From the NCBI GenBank assembly GCA_009760855.2, contig WPIO01000046.1, positions 2,389,501 to 2,453,500 on the forward strand: DNA of 64,000 bases, read 5' to 3'. The position numbers and the translations under genes were made by a program. The stretch comes from Cristatella mucedo. Taxonomy: Eukaryota; Bryozoa; Phylactolaemata; Cristatellidae. The notes under the pieces are model-generated. The model made no database searches. It was not told the origin of the DNA and saw only the letters and a program-made list of their open reading frames with translations. Numbering within the stretch: position 1 is the stretch's first letter; the number at the start of each line of letters is the position of its first letter. Positions 11,725 to 47,197 of this stretch are shown piece by piece.

Positions 11725-13450
11725 CCAACAGGCCTTCTCTCTCCTCCCCCTAAACATGGCTTTATGACTGCCGGACTTCTAACAACTTGGGCTAGAGCAG
11801 TGACCGAAAAAAAAGAGTATTCATATTAATTTTGGCAGACTTCCAAGCGAACTCGTGCTAAAATTGAAACTCTGATGTTAGAGAACTGACTTTTTTGGTA
11901 TGCAAAATCAATTGACTTTCAAGTGGTTTGCTAAAGTAATAGCAATCATAATCACGGTCCTTATAGCAGTATTAGTGATTCTACCATTGCTGTTAATAAG
12001 ATCGTTATGTTGAAAATGCAGAGCATGCAGGCTGTCTGGTGACGAACTCAAATTGCTTTATTTGTTTGGACAGTTTTTTATTCAAGATCTACAGCGAATG
12101 CCTTTCGGTCTTGACAGTTTGCCAAAATAATAACCCGTCGTCCGTTTTAGTACCTACACAGGCAACAGAAACTTAGTTACCGAGCTAGTTGTAGATAGTT
12201 GTAGCTCACGGCCGCCACGAGCAGGCATTCTTTGAATGAGTGTCAGCGCTCTTCCTGAGATTCCGAGACATTTCGAGAATTCTCTCTTCTTTTCGAGAAA
12301 TCGCTCTTCGAGATTCCAAGAGTATTTGCGAATGGCCGAAGCGGTGGTGGGGTGGGGGTGGTGGGGCACGACTGAGGTAGCGATTTAGTCGGGAGCTGTT
12401 CGTTGCACTTGATCGGTTGCATAAAAATGAGAGCCTGAGCGAGGCTTGCCATTGCTAACATCTGTCCGTCGATAACGACTTCCTTTGTGGGACGAGCTAG
12501 ATGGCTCCTTAATTTGCTTTGTGAGATTGCTTTGGACGCTGCAGAAAAGAGATTTGCACGGCTGCGAGCTTGCTGAGCACCTGTCGTGGGCCAATCAGGC
12601 GGTTAGCAGACTCAATAAAGTGGCTCGCGCTGTTGGTCCTCGGTTCTCGCAGCCATTCATTTGGGCCGCATAGCAGAAGCAGACAATGCTCTTGCGACTG
12701 GCCCGGTTTATTTGTAATCCGATGCCCAACTGAGATGAACAGCGGCTCAGCCCCTGGCAGGGACTGGGATCTGGATGTCGACGGCTGTGGAGCGGATTGG
12801 GATGCTTTAGTTTTCTTACAAATAAGGCACATCAAGCGGCCCCCTCCATGCACAGGTTCTAGTCTTGGATTTGGGCTCGTTACTCGGTTGCTGTAATTTT
12901 AGTGGGCTAGCAGTGTGGGCACGAGTCCTTCCGCCTTCACTACTGTAGGAAAAAAGGACCAGCCTTTACAAATGCCACGAGCAAGACCCGTAAACTGGGT
13001 CTTGCTGGCCCAGACAGCCTATTCTAGGGGCAAACTAGCTAAATGCAGGTACGACCGTGTATTTATTATGCCCTACCATCCTCAGGCCACCGATGATATA
13101 AATGTTCAACAACAATGAATTCGGTATTTCCTCCGGGTATTGGGGTACTTTTTCCGTCCGAATAGTTTTTCCGGTGTGCCTCCTGCACTGCATAGAAGTC
13201 ACAGCTAAGTTATTGTCTATACTTGAGCCAACTGGCAGTAAACACGACCCAGTTTAAAGAGGTTGTGCTGTTCAAAATCCTGAAGAAATGTCAGTCCCCT
13301 GTTTCGGGACGCTTGTATCGTTTAAGCACGATACAATGGCACGTCCAGTGTGCTAGGCATTGGTAACACATGGCACATGAATAGATTCATTTTTTAATGT
13401 TCACATCGGGGGGGGGGAGGGGCATTGCAGCCCATTGAGTCTGGTGGTGT
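11725..13450. other. No gene recognised
   Basis: Overlapping open frames cluster at 12.2-12.9 kb in a G/C-richer patch. None shows a known motif. A G-run (ggggggggg) lies at about 13408-13416. Confidence 0.4.
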
Positions 13451-13454
13451 CCTT

Positions 13455-13615
13455 GGAGTTGGGCCGTGATAGCCCAGTAGGTGCTCGCTCTTCCCGACCC
13501 GGGTCGTGGGTTTGAATCACGTAATGGCGATCCTTTATTGCCAACTGCAAGCCGTGGCGATTGGCCTTAAGGCTCTTTTGCCACTGTAAAAACGAAGCTG
13601 TTTAGTCAGCTAATA
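13455..13615 (+). mobile_element. SINE-B copy
   Basis: The tRNA-like head (gatagcccagtaggtgctcg as box A region, gggtttgaatcacg as box B) is followed by the family body (gcgatcctttattgcc, ccttaaggctcttttgccac). It resembles a tRNA, but the same body recurs in five other places, so it is a SINE and not a tRNA gene. Confidence 0.75.
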
Positions 13616-13969
13616 CTTTTTTTGGCAAGCAGCTGTGAAGATCGTATTCGGAGCCGGTGACCCGGACTCATTCCCCTAGACAACGTCGGCTCCCTGCCTT
13701 TTTCCTAACGAAAGTGTAGTGAGTGCAGAGTCATTTTGACCAAGACTCCTCCCCCATTATGGTTTTGACAGCTTTTGCTATCTGGTGTGTGCATGTGTAC
13801 TTACTATATGTGCATGAATTTGTCATGTATAGTATGCATGTCGGTCTGCAATTACATAAAGCTACACAGACTAATTGGATGCTAAGCTAGAGAATGCTCT
13901 CTGTAGCACAAATAAAGCCTAAGCGACTTTCGGTAGGTATACTAGGTATACTGGCTATGTAAGAATAAA

Positions 13970-14185
13970 AATACATTTGCATAGCAGTCTCAGAGAACTT
14001 GTTGAGAACGCAGATATGCTTTTAGCTTCTTTTAAATGTCAAGTCAAGGGATGTCAGAGCATACCAACTAAACGCTTAGTCTCCAAAGGATTTGAGGTCG
14101 TAAGAACTGTAGCGAGATGATTTGACTCAGAAAAATGAGTGGCACGATGCCGAGCCTGTTTGGGGAGTGGCTTTTTTCAGTAGCC
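13970..14185 (-). mobile_element. LINE-A 3' fragment
   Basis: The antisense match includes tttaaatgtcaagtcaaggg, gtctccaaaggatttgaggt and gatttgactcagaaaaatga, all diagnostic of the family's post-RT region. Confidence 0.75.
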
Positions 14186-14504
14186 CAGAAAAATGGAATG
14201 ACTGTAAATCGGCCTTGATGGAACCGTGATGGAGCTAGCAAGATTTTTAGACAGCCACCGTGGTAGGCTGTCCCTATCTTATAGGCAAGCATCGCGAGTG
14301 ATGGCTTCCTCTCATTCAGCCTGCCTGCTAACCCTGTCTCGTTGCACCGGGAGACAGACAGGACCAGGCTGGGTACCAGCCTGGTGGATTGGCATGGGTG
14401 CCCACAGATTTCAGGTCAATTTCCAGCTTTCGAGCCCAGTCGAGCTGCTTCTCGCTCTGTCCGTGAGAGCGTATGGGTCACGGACGAAAGTTTCTTGCTC
14501 GTCT

Positions 14505-14549
14505 ATGTCGATTTCGACATACATCATATGATGTATGTCGATTTCGACA
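14505..14549. repeat. Palindrome plus repeated dyad
   Basis: A perfect 28-bp palindrome is centred between 14527 and 14528 (cgacatacatcat / atgatgtatgtcg). The dyad atgtcgatttcgacat occurs on both sides. Confidence 0.85.
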
Positions 14550-14559
14550 TACATCATAC

Positions 14560-16570
14560 AAGCATCGACAGCTTGTCAATAGCTGGTGGAAAGATGCACA
14601 GTCATCATTGCAAGTAACGGAAGCACTTCGAGGTTGCATCTTAAGTCGGATCGTTGCTGGCAATAGAGTCTGCCGTTGAATGTTGCAGGCGACTGTGCAC
14701 GGACACGAGTGTGCACGAACGAGCTCGTGCACGGACGCTTGTGTCTGCTCGCCCGGTTTGATCGATGCGAGCTGAAGGTGCTGTCGATGTCTGATGGTGA
14801 TAGGCCGTGCTTAAAGTCAGTCTTGACACGGATGAGTTTGGTCGGAAAACTTAATGCCAGCTTTGTGAGCAGACAGCAAAGGTTGTTCCTATATGAACTT
14901 GACATGTCGTGTGCCCAGCTACAGAAGTTGCTGGAATAGTAAAGTTCAAACAGATATATTTAAATCGGGCTGGCTGTTCACCGGAAATTCTCATTTTGAG
15001 CGACTACATATGGGGGTGCCGGTGTCTTCCTTGTGGTGGCCCTTCTGCAATCCCTCACCAGTAGTGTTTCCTAAGCACAGGCCTGCCACTGAGCAGTGCA
15101 ACACAGGTCGTTGCACGGGAAGAGTGAAAGTTTGACTTAAAGAACTGCCAATACTAATCATGATAAGATATTTGCATAGCACTCCTAATAATAATAATAA
15201 TAATAATGATGAGGAGAATGCTATTAGGTCGTTAGTATAGTACCCTAAGAGCAACCTGTAGAACTCAGCAACTGTAACATAGGTACCAGTCTGGAGGCTA
15301 GTTTTACTTGTGGAGTGAATCAAAGTAATCCTGCAAAGTGAACTATGATCATAACTTCACGTTCACAAATCGGTGGTGTGCCGACACGTGCGTGGCTCTC
15401 ACGGCAAGCACGGGAACAGTATGACAGCCGACCTGATTGTCTTTTTGGGGTCTGCATTTCTTGACAGATTTGCATACCGGCATTTGCCTTTTTTTGAAGA
15501 CGTGTTTCTTTGTCTCTTAGAATAATTACCAGCACTGTAGCAGGCAAGTAACAGCTAGAGAATTGTCATTATCGTGCCTAACGGTGACTGTCTGCAATTC
15601 CACAGCAAGCATCCTTGGCTATTCTGGCCAGGGTTGAGGCTATGGATGGCAGCTGCTGCTCATACAAGTCTGACGAAGCTTTCAGGATAATGCCCCTTGG
15701 TGGTTTGTGGGATTTGAGCTGACCCAACTGAAACAGTGGCAGTTTCAGGCCTGTAGCCAGAAATTTTTCCGTTGGGGATTAAACCTTGAGTAAGACCGGC
15801 AGGAGGTGTGACGCCATCCGATATATTTCCACCTACCGAAGCAAAGGCGTGCTGCACTTTCTTTCAAAATTTGCCCGGCTTATTTGAACTAGCCAAGTGG
15901 TCTTACCCTCAAGTATCCTGTAGGTACAGTTTCGTTATTTCAACAAGGCTGTTACACGAAGGTGATTGCTATCGTCGACTCACGGTCTCCACAGCATGTC
16001 TTATTTAAACCAGCAGCTGCTAATTGGAGTTCGTGGTTGTGACTACTTGCTACTTGGTGGTGGCTTGGTCGATGCTTAGAGGAAAGGGCATCATCTAACC
16101 TGCCATGCTGTCTTGTCAGGCAAGAGCAACTAAGGGCTAAAAACCTGAATGGCAGTATTCCTAAGTGACTTATTGTGTTTAGTATAGGTAAGGTGATGCC
16201 TGTTTGCCGCTTTGTGAAGCTGTGGATAATTGGCAACTCCCTAGCCGGAGGACTCCGTGACAGCTTTCATCAACCTCATTCTAAAGATCGACTCTGAACT
16301 GGATTTCTCAAAGGGTGACTCCAGAAATGCCTCCCGAATTATTCTTTTGGTATTGTAGCCCACTCTCGGATACACTGCCTGAATCCACAGGAGGAGGCTC
16401 AAATTTAACAGCCGGATGTGGTGCATCTAAAAAGCATTGTTGACACCTTACTCATTTGAGAGACTGCTGGTCAGCGCCGTAGAACGCCACTCAGAAGTAA
16501 GGGCATAGGGCCATTTTGGAGAGCTTGATGCAGGGGCCGCAGTCCAGCTCAGGCAATGGCTGCCGAGCAG
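14560..16570. other. No gene recognised
   Basis: Contains an (ATA)n run at about 15186-15210. A minus-strand open frame at 15660-15857 (Gly/Thr/Pro-rich) looks mildly coding but is unrecognised. Confidence 0.4.
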
Positions 16571-16582
16571 GCTTATTTATAC

Positions 16583-16929
16583 TAGAGCTGCACCGAATAG
16601 TTGATTTTCAATATTTGGCCGAATATAAATAGTATACAGAATAGGTATACCGGCAACATTCTAAATTTAAAGTGTAAGAAAAAAAATTTTAGTTGAGTAA
16701 ATTTAATCGATACGCTAAAAATTAGCAGTAAAATGCAAGTAATTGTTCACCCTTACACAGATGTCAAGTTAATGAAAGAGTTCCTCCGGTTAAACCAGAC
16801 GCCATGTGACCACCATTCTTTTTCGGTCCAATCGCCACTACTTGGCCAAATACCGAATAACTATTTGGCCCCAAAGTAAAATATTTAAATAAAATATCAA
16901 ATACAAAGAGAATGTTTGGTACAGCCGTA
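16583..16929. mobile_element. hAT-type MITE
   Basis: The left end begins tagagctgcaccgaatag. The reverse complement of the right end begins tacggctgtaccaaacatt, which gives an imperfect terminal inverted repeat of hAT type. It is flanked by an 8-bp target duplication with one mismatch: atttatac (16575-16582) and atttagac (16930-16937). The A/T-rich 347-bp interior has no transposase, so it is non-autonomous. Confidence 0.8.
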
Positions 16930-16959
16930 ATTTAGACCCATTGGAAAGGAAATATGTTG

Positions 16960-17240
16960 ACTACCTCGAGAGAAGCAGTGGCAGTTGCACTCGACTAGCA
17001 AAAGAGCTTTTTTAAGGTCCTCCTCCTGCAAAGAAATCTGGAACATTAGATCCTTCTGGATCCTCCTTGTAAGTGGCTCAAGTCAAGGACTCACTACAGT
17101 GAACACGTTTTAGACCTCCATTTTGAGAGACCCTGCTTTATACCAAAGGCACTGCCAGGTTCTATTATACCTGTCTAGTAGGAATTACTCTTTTAGCCCA
17201 TTTAAGAATATGATCGCATCCTCTAAAACAAATCTTAGAC
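16960..17240 (+). pseudogene. THAP-domain-like remnant
   Basis: One frame reads KWLKSRTHYSEHVLDLHFE followed by RPCFIPKALPGSIIP. The His-Phe-Glu and Cys-Phe spacing and a proline-rich end resemble the C-terminal half of a THAP zinc-finger domain (consensus VCS.HF....F). THAP domains occur in P-element-like transposases and host factors. The first Cys of the pair is missing here and stops surround it. Confidence 0.3.
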
Positions 17241-17442
17241 CCCCTCAAGAAATTGACTTAACCAGTGCCCCAACCAGCCTTATCAGCCCCCTCTAAAAGT
17301 AATGACAGTCCCCCTAGTAGAAAAACGAATTCAAATGTCTGAGAAGCCTCTAGAGTCGCAGACATTAAAGGATCCATTTTCATATTACTTTTGGATCATC
17401 CTCTGGGGGAGCCTGAAGCCCTCCTCAGCACTCCACTCCTCT

Positions 17443-17446
17443 CTCA

Positions 17447-17523
<77 letters not shown>

Positions 17524-17529
17524 TTCCGC

Positions 17530-17575
<46 letters not shown>

Positions 17576-17600
17576 CCTCTCTCTCTGTCTCTGTCCTCTC
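17443..17600. repeat. (CT)n microsatellite
   Basis: Nearly pure CT with two short interruptions (tttccgcccc, ccctccct). Poly-(Ser-Leu) and poly-(Glu-Arg) frames over it are artefacts. Confidence 0.95.
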
Positions 17601-18085
17601 TGTATGTGTTTTTTCTTCTCGCTGCCTGAGCTTTTCTCATGAACGACCAGAGCCCGCCCGTGAGAAGACTGTATTCTAGGGCCGGTATGTGGTATCTCCA
17701 TACGGCACAGAATAGGCAAGTCAGTCAATTGCAAATAACGGCAGTACAGCAGAAATGATTTGCCCAAAATCCTTATGTTCACTTTAAGTGTCTCAATGGC
17801 CGAGACTCGCTGCTACAGCATCATTCTGCCAGGCAGTAGGGCAGGCACGTTCGTGAGGCTATTCGAATGCCTGTCTGAAGGCACACACAAAAACCATAGG
17901 TCGTTGAGACTGCCTGTATAGTCTACACGTATTATAGTTGAATGCTGGGCTGCTCTTGGTCCCTGGTTTTATTCTGAGCCAGTCTGCTGCAGCTGGGAAA
18001 GAGTTGGGAATTGGCAGCTGCAGCTGCAGCTGCCGCCACCTTCACCTCGACAGTCACCTCGCCGAGGCTGCAGCCCGTTTCTCTG

Positions 18086-18169
18086 CTGCCCTTGCTGCTC
18101 CTGCTCCTGCTCCTACTCCTGCTCCTGCTTCTGCTCCTGCTCCTGCTTCTACTCCTGCTCCTGCTTCTA

Positions 18170-18207
<38 letters not shown>

Positions 18208-18211
18208 TCTA

Positions 18212-18249
<38 letters not shown>

Positions 18250-18400
18250 TCTACTCCTGCTCCTGCTTCTACTCCTGCTCCTGCTTCTACTCCTGCTCCT
18301 GCTTCTACTCCTGCTCCTGCTTCTACTCCTGCTCCTGCTTCTACTCCTGCTCCTGCTTCTACTCCTGCTCCTGCTTCTACTCCTGCTCCTGTTGCTCCGG
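18086..18400. repeat. 18-bp/6-bp minisatellite (tcctgctcctgcttctac)n
   Basis: Tandem units of ctcctg with every third unit as cttcta, giving an 18-bp higher-order period for about 300 bp. It ends about 340 bp before the proposed Kirrel start codon, so it may lie in or near the promoter or 5' UTR. It produces long artefactual frames (poly-Leu, and Ala-Pro with Ser-Thr) on both strands. The 186-codon frame at 17938-18498 starts outside the repeat, but I see no support that it is translated. Confidence 0.9.
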
Positions 18401-18737
18401 CTTCTCCTGTTCTTGCTCCTACGGCCCCTGCCCCAGCTCCTCCCCTTACTGTATTCGAGGGTGCTTGGTTAACCTCTCCCACCCTACTGCAGCTGTAATT
18501 CGACCTCTCCTTCTGACCTGTTGCCTCTGGTGGCAATTATTCTTGAGCTGGTCTAATGACTAGCCACTTCCCTCAGCTGTGGTTTTGCTGTGTGTACGTC
18601 TGTGTATTCGCCAACTCATCTAGACCCACTCTACCGTAGTATAGTCCTGCAGAACGGGAGTACTGCTGCTGAGGTAACTGCAGATCGCTGGTGAATCGCT
18701 GCTGAGACTGCACTTGGTCATCGCCCTGGCGTCAGCC

Positions 18738-43032
<24,295 letters not shown>

Positions 43033-44440
43033 AGGCCCGAGGCCGCGGCACCCTTCCGAGCGAGCGCGCGCCAGCCCCAGGCTCGCGCTCGCTCACGCTC
43101 ATCGTGGGAGTGGCACCGGAGATGTACCGGCAGCAAGCTGTGCCGGCCTCATCGTGGCCCGAATCTCGAACAGGAAGCCGTCGTGTAGCCACTGCCCAAT
43201 GAGGCCCGGTCGGACCGACGGCGGGCTGACGTTGGGCGCCGAGGACTGGTCGGGCCGAGGCCATATTAAGCACCCGACTCTGGGCAGAGCAGCGGCAATG
43301 CAGAGATTCGCATGCCCGGGATGGACATGCCCCGTTCTCCTACACATATCGACGACCGTTCGTCGCATTAGCTGGCTTGCCTCGGCTGCAATGGATCGTT
43401 GGCCAAAGTCACTCGATCCAGCGGCTAAAAGTGTAAAAGTACTCGCCTATTTTCCCTTTTGCAACAGCTGTCTGTTATAAGAAGTTTACAGGGTTCTTTT
43501 CACGCTGCACTTAGTTTTAGATGTATTCGTGTCAGCCCCTTCCGTGTGAATGTCCGTATGACAAATGCATAAGCAGTTTTGTATACAAAACCCGGAAGGC
43601 CCTGCTAACTACTACTACTACAGCTACTACTACTCAAGCTGTCTCGGCACAGGGAGCTACTCTTAGGAAGGCTAGCTCGATCGCATTGTATGACCCGTGT
43701 CTGACGTTTACATTCTTTTGTTTGACTTAATTCGAAATTGTACCACATTACATTTTTGAAAATGACCTGGCCATATTGAAACTGCTATGATCAGTGACTT
43801 GGGAGATGCATAAGCGCGTGGATGCCATTGAAGGCACTTTGCACATCTGGCCACTGTTGGAAGCGATGCAGATATGCTGGCTAGCACAACGCACTGCCTA
43901 ACGAACTAAAACAGAATAGAGAGAACTCGTCCACTTGACTAGCCCAATTAACGACAGTCAATAGCTACCTGCATCCGGAAACGGTGTGGCTCCAACATTA
44001 TGTCTCCTGCACGAGCCGGTTTGTCCGTGCTAGGCTCTCATACAGATGGTGGAAGCTGGTGAACAAGGTCACCAGAGCCACCGAGAAGCACAACGGCTCA
44101 CGGTGGCGATTACCCAAGTTAATAGCACATATACCACTCACCCACCGACAATCACCCGACGACAAAGTTGGGACGAACGAAGTGAGATGTGGGTTTTTAC
44201 CCACCAGGGTAAAAACCTCTAACCCTCCTCGAGGGTTAGTGTACACCGATGTCACTTAACAGGATCCCTCCGTAAATAGGCTAGCCATTGATTTACCCAC
44301 CAGCCCCCACCCTGTATCTTCTCCGGCCGAGCATGGGAAGTCGTTTCTTTTGAGCGACTCAGTACTGAGGATGAAGAGGCTGGCTGCTTTGCTTGGTCTC
44401 ACATTCTGTCTGTCATACATTCTGGCAGGCAATTCATTAT
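43033..44440. other. Kirrel 3' flank
   Basis: Presumed 3' UTR and intergenic DNA. No AATAAA is visible in the first kilobase after the stop, so the poly(A) site is unresolved. Two adjacent perfect hairpins lie at 44192-44217 and 44219-44239. Confidence 0.5.
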
Positions 44441-44444
44441 GCCG

Positions 44445-44600
44445 AGCTGGTTTGGTCTAGCGGTTAAGGTGCTCGCCCCGATCGAGGTCTGACTGAGGTC
44501 GTGGGCTCGAGCCCTGAGGCATATGTGAAGCGCCCGAATATAGATTAAGTTCTCTTGGGGCGCTATATAAATGAGTTATTATTATTATTATTATCATTAG
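44445..44600 (+). mobile_element. SINE-A, best-preserved copy
   Basis: Box A (tggtctagcggttaagg) and box B (gggctcgagccc) of a tRNA-type Pol III promoter, then gcatatgtgaagcgcccg, a hairpin (agcgccc ... ggggcgct, 44529-44564) and an (ATT)n tail. The last ~60 bp resembles the LINE-A 3' end. Confidence 0.87.
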
Positions 44601-44820
44601 CCGGCGATCTGTCCTGAGGCTGAGCAAGCTGCAAAGCCTAAAAGCTGCAAAGCTCACGCACTTCCTTCAAAGCCTGAGCAGAAAAATGGCAGCAGGTCCA
44701 ACAAAGGTTTACTACGTAGAGCCAAGCCGTGCATAACCAAGCTCATCCAGCCTATTAGATCTCTACCCGTTCCTCAGGGCAAGGTCGGGATAAATTGTGC
44801 TTCAGTATGCAGTGAGACTG

Positions 44821-44825
44821 CTCTC

Positions 44826-44911
<86 letters not shown>
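44821..44911. repeat. (CT)n microsatellite
   Basis: Pure CT with one ccct interruption. Confidence 0.95.
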
Positions 44912-44915
<4 letters not shown>

Positions 44916-45489
44916 GCCCAGCACATAGCAAATCCCAAGTCAGTCAGCTTCGCTTCGCTTCGGGACTCTTTAATATGCAGAATACTGCGAATCCTTGGCC
45001 TGAAGAGGCGTGGCTTAGAAAGGGCAGCAATCGCTCTGCCAGACCATGGGCAGACCATGTTCTGCTCAGTACATTGAAACCTTTAAACGATTGGCCTTCA
45101 GTTTGTTCGAAACGAAAGTCTGGAGCTCGCTTCCATCCACGACCACCGAGCTCGGCATCATTTAAGACTCAGCTAACGGACGCATCTATTCTGCGAAGCT
45201 TTCTCTCTGCCCAAGCGAACTTCCTTTAGGCATGCTTTGCGTACTGACCTTCAGCTTTGACCTGCACCTCGATGAACTTATCTTTTTGTTCCTGCATGCG
45301 TGTACCTTCCATGATTCAGTGCATTTTACTAACCATGGGCCCCTACTAATTAGCGGCCAAGAATTCTGGGGCAGTGAGTGTTTATTCAAGCTTGCCTTAG
45401 CCTGACACTTGAGGTGCTTTTGCATGCTTTACTAAGCATGATACATGAACCATGTTACATGTCATTAACCCTTGGTTATTGCTTCTCCA

Positions 45490-45560
45490 GCAGTGAGTTG
45501 TTAAGCGTCTGGATAGAGATTTGATTCTCATTCAAAGACATTATTATTAGTATTAGTATT
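45490..45560 (+). mobile_element. LINE-A/SINE-A tail fragment
   Basis: Only the terminal block (taagcgtctggatagagatt, tgattctcattcaaagaca) and an (ATT/AGT)n tail are present. Confidence 0.55.
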
Positions 45561-45935
45561 ATTATAAGTATTAGTATAATTAGTGCTCAGACAGACCAGG
45601 TTGGGCATACCACTCACTGTAGTTCTGCCAATGAAGTCCTAGGCACCTATCGGCACAGGTAGCACTCCAGATAAGCCAAAATAGGCTGCAGAGTGAATAG
45701 CAAGTGATTGAATAATCAATGCTTGATGCTACTAAATTAACACAGGTGGTATCACAATGTTACACGAGTATATGCATCCACATGGTCACTAAAATGTGAC
45801 CTAATGGCATGCAGTGATAAGTTGGCTGGCTGTCTAATAAATGGCAGGTACAAACCATGTTGCCACGTTTACAAGATGATGACAGTTGGTGTTCTCCGTC
45901 AACTTTGGATATCTTACAGTTTGTGAGTTTCTTAC

Positions 45936-46539
45936 GAGTTCGTGAGTTGGTGGAAAGTTGGATCCGGTAAATGCAACTTGAAAAGCAGCATCTGCAAGAT
46001 CGAATTTTGTTATGTTGGTGCCATTTGAAAGGGCTCCAGCCTAAGGAAAACGTGATAAACGTAGGAAGGCAGTTGATTAATAGTACATATAGACTGTGCA
46101 TTCAATGGAATGATAAATCCTCCGAGAAAACAGCCTCACTTCGACTTGCATTGAAGCCCTTCGAGGCCCTGCATAAAACTGCCACTGCTACTGATTTGCC
46201 TTTGAAATCCAAAATAGACTCGATATTCTGTCCATAAGCTGGCGACAGATAATCGGCAGGAAAATAGCTTAACCACTTACCGACAAAAGCACTTGCAGTA
46301 AGTTGGGAACACTTTGTCAGTTTGCTCAGTCCACTGGATCCAGCAGATCGTTCGCTCAGTCCAAGGAGACTCGCATGCAGCTCTGGGCAGAATCCAAGAA
46401 AAGCTGGTACTAATCGTTCTGTAATAGCTGCTCCTGCTAAATCAGGCAGCAGCTTCGTTCGCAAGTCCAACGAGTCTCTCGAAGATTTGACTAAAGACAC
46501 CCTGGCGAGGTACCGGCGAGCGGTAGAGACAAATTGCAT
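45936..46539 (-). CDS. Candidate exons of an unidentified gene
   Basis: On the minus strand a frame from ATG 46539 (MQFVSTARRYLARVSLVKSS ... AITERLVPAFLGFCPELHAS ... LTASAFV) ends at a GTAAGT donor (exon end 46281, phase 1). A 56-bp exon at 45991-45936 with a ttgcag acceptor and GTAAGA donor continues in phase with AAFQVAFTGSNFPPTHEL. A further possible end exon with a stop lies at 45685-45647. I do not recognise the protein. The true 5' end may be upstream of the ATG. Confidence 0.3.
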
Positions 46540-46559
46540 TTACTGCTGCTGAAAGGATC

Positions 46560-47100
46560 GGTCTCAAAATGCAGACAGAAGGGAAATACTCGGTGATTAC
46601 GTGACGCCGGGTGGTTTCTACCGATTGGTTTAACCACTAGTGGGCATACGACAACAGAAGAAATGATTTAGTACAGGGCGTCATCCATAGTAGTTCCAAT
46701 GTCAAAATAAGACTGGCAAGTTGCCTCCAACAGAGATTGCCTGGCCATATAGTGCCTATCATTGGTGTTACGCCTTGTGATGTTCAAGACCTGCATGATC
46801 ACGGTTTACTAAGTTTTCGCATTTTCGCTTCATAGGCTAAATAAGTGTCCACGGATGCCTAAATTTAATGTTAGAAACCACCTCACTTAATCCAGGCAGT
46901 CTTGTCTCTTCTGAATGTTTTTTTGCGGCACAGAAAAGATTAAAATAGAAGGCAGGTCCACGACAAGTGTACATGTGTACCCGTGCCCACAGTGCAGCTT
47001 TTTTTTTCGTTAGCAACAACATAAGAATGCCATCAAGCACAAATTTCGTCATCTGTCCACCAATATCTTCAATAATAGACTGTGTCGTCACAAGACTAGG
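46560..47100. other. No gene clearly recognised
   Basis: A minus-strand frame (46837-47091, TTQSIIEDIGGQMTKFVL) looks mildly coding and may belong to the unidentified minus-strand gene. Splice borders are unclear. Confidence 0.3.
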
Positions 47101-47114
47101 ATAACCCTTACATA

Positions 47115-47197
47115 ATTCATTTGTATAATGCCCAAAGAGAACTTAATCTCTATTCAGGCACTTCACGCATGCCACGAGGCTCGAGCCCACGTTCTTA
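47115..47197 (-). mobile_element. SINE-A 3' fragment, antisense
   Basis: gagaacttaatctctattca, gcatgccacgaggctcgagc. It is truncated at box B and interrupts the coding-like segment at 47.2-47.5 kb. Confidence 0.7.

Noticed and set aside
13462-13530. tRNA-like sequence
   Set aside because: Box A/B-like motifs and partial pairing are present, but the downstream body recurs at five other sites, so it is the head of SINE-B. The same reasoning applies to 29838-29903 and 44448-44520.
18011-18536. Long frames (poly-Leu, Ala-Pro-Ser-Thr, Gly-Ala-Val) of 150-186 codons
   Set aside because: They are translations of the ctcctg minisatellite in three frames. Nothing outside the repeat supports a protein.
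44976-45229. Plus-strand frame with a SLP and SFKTQL motif reminiscent of a LINE C-terminus
   Set aside because: The similarity is limited to a few residues across two frames and is not contiguous with other LINE blocks.
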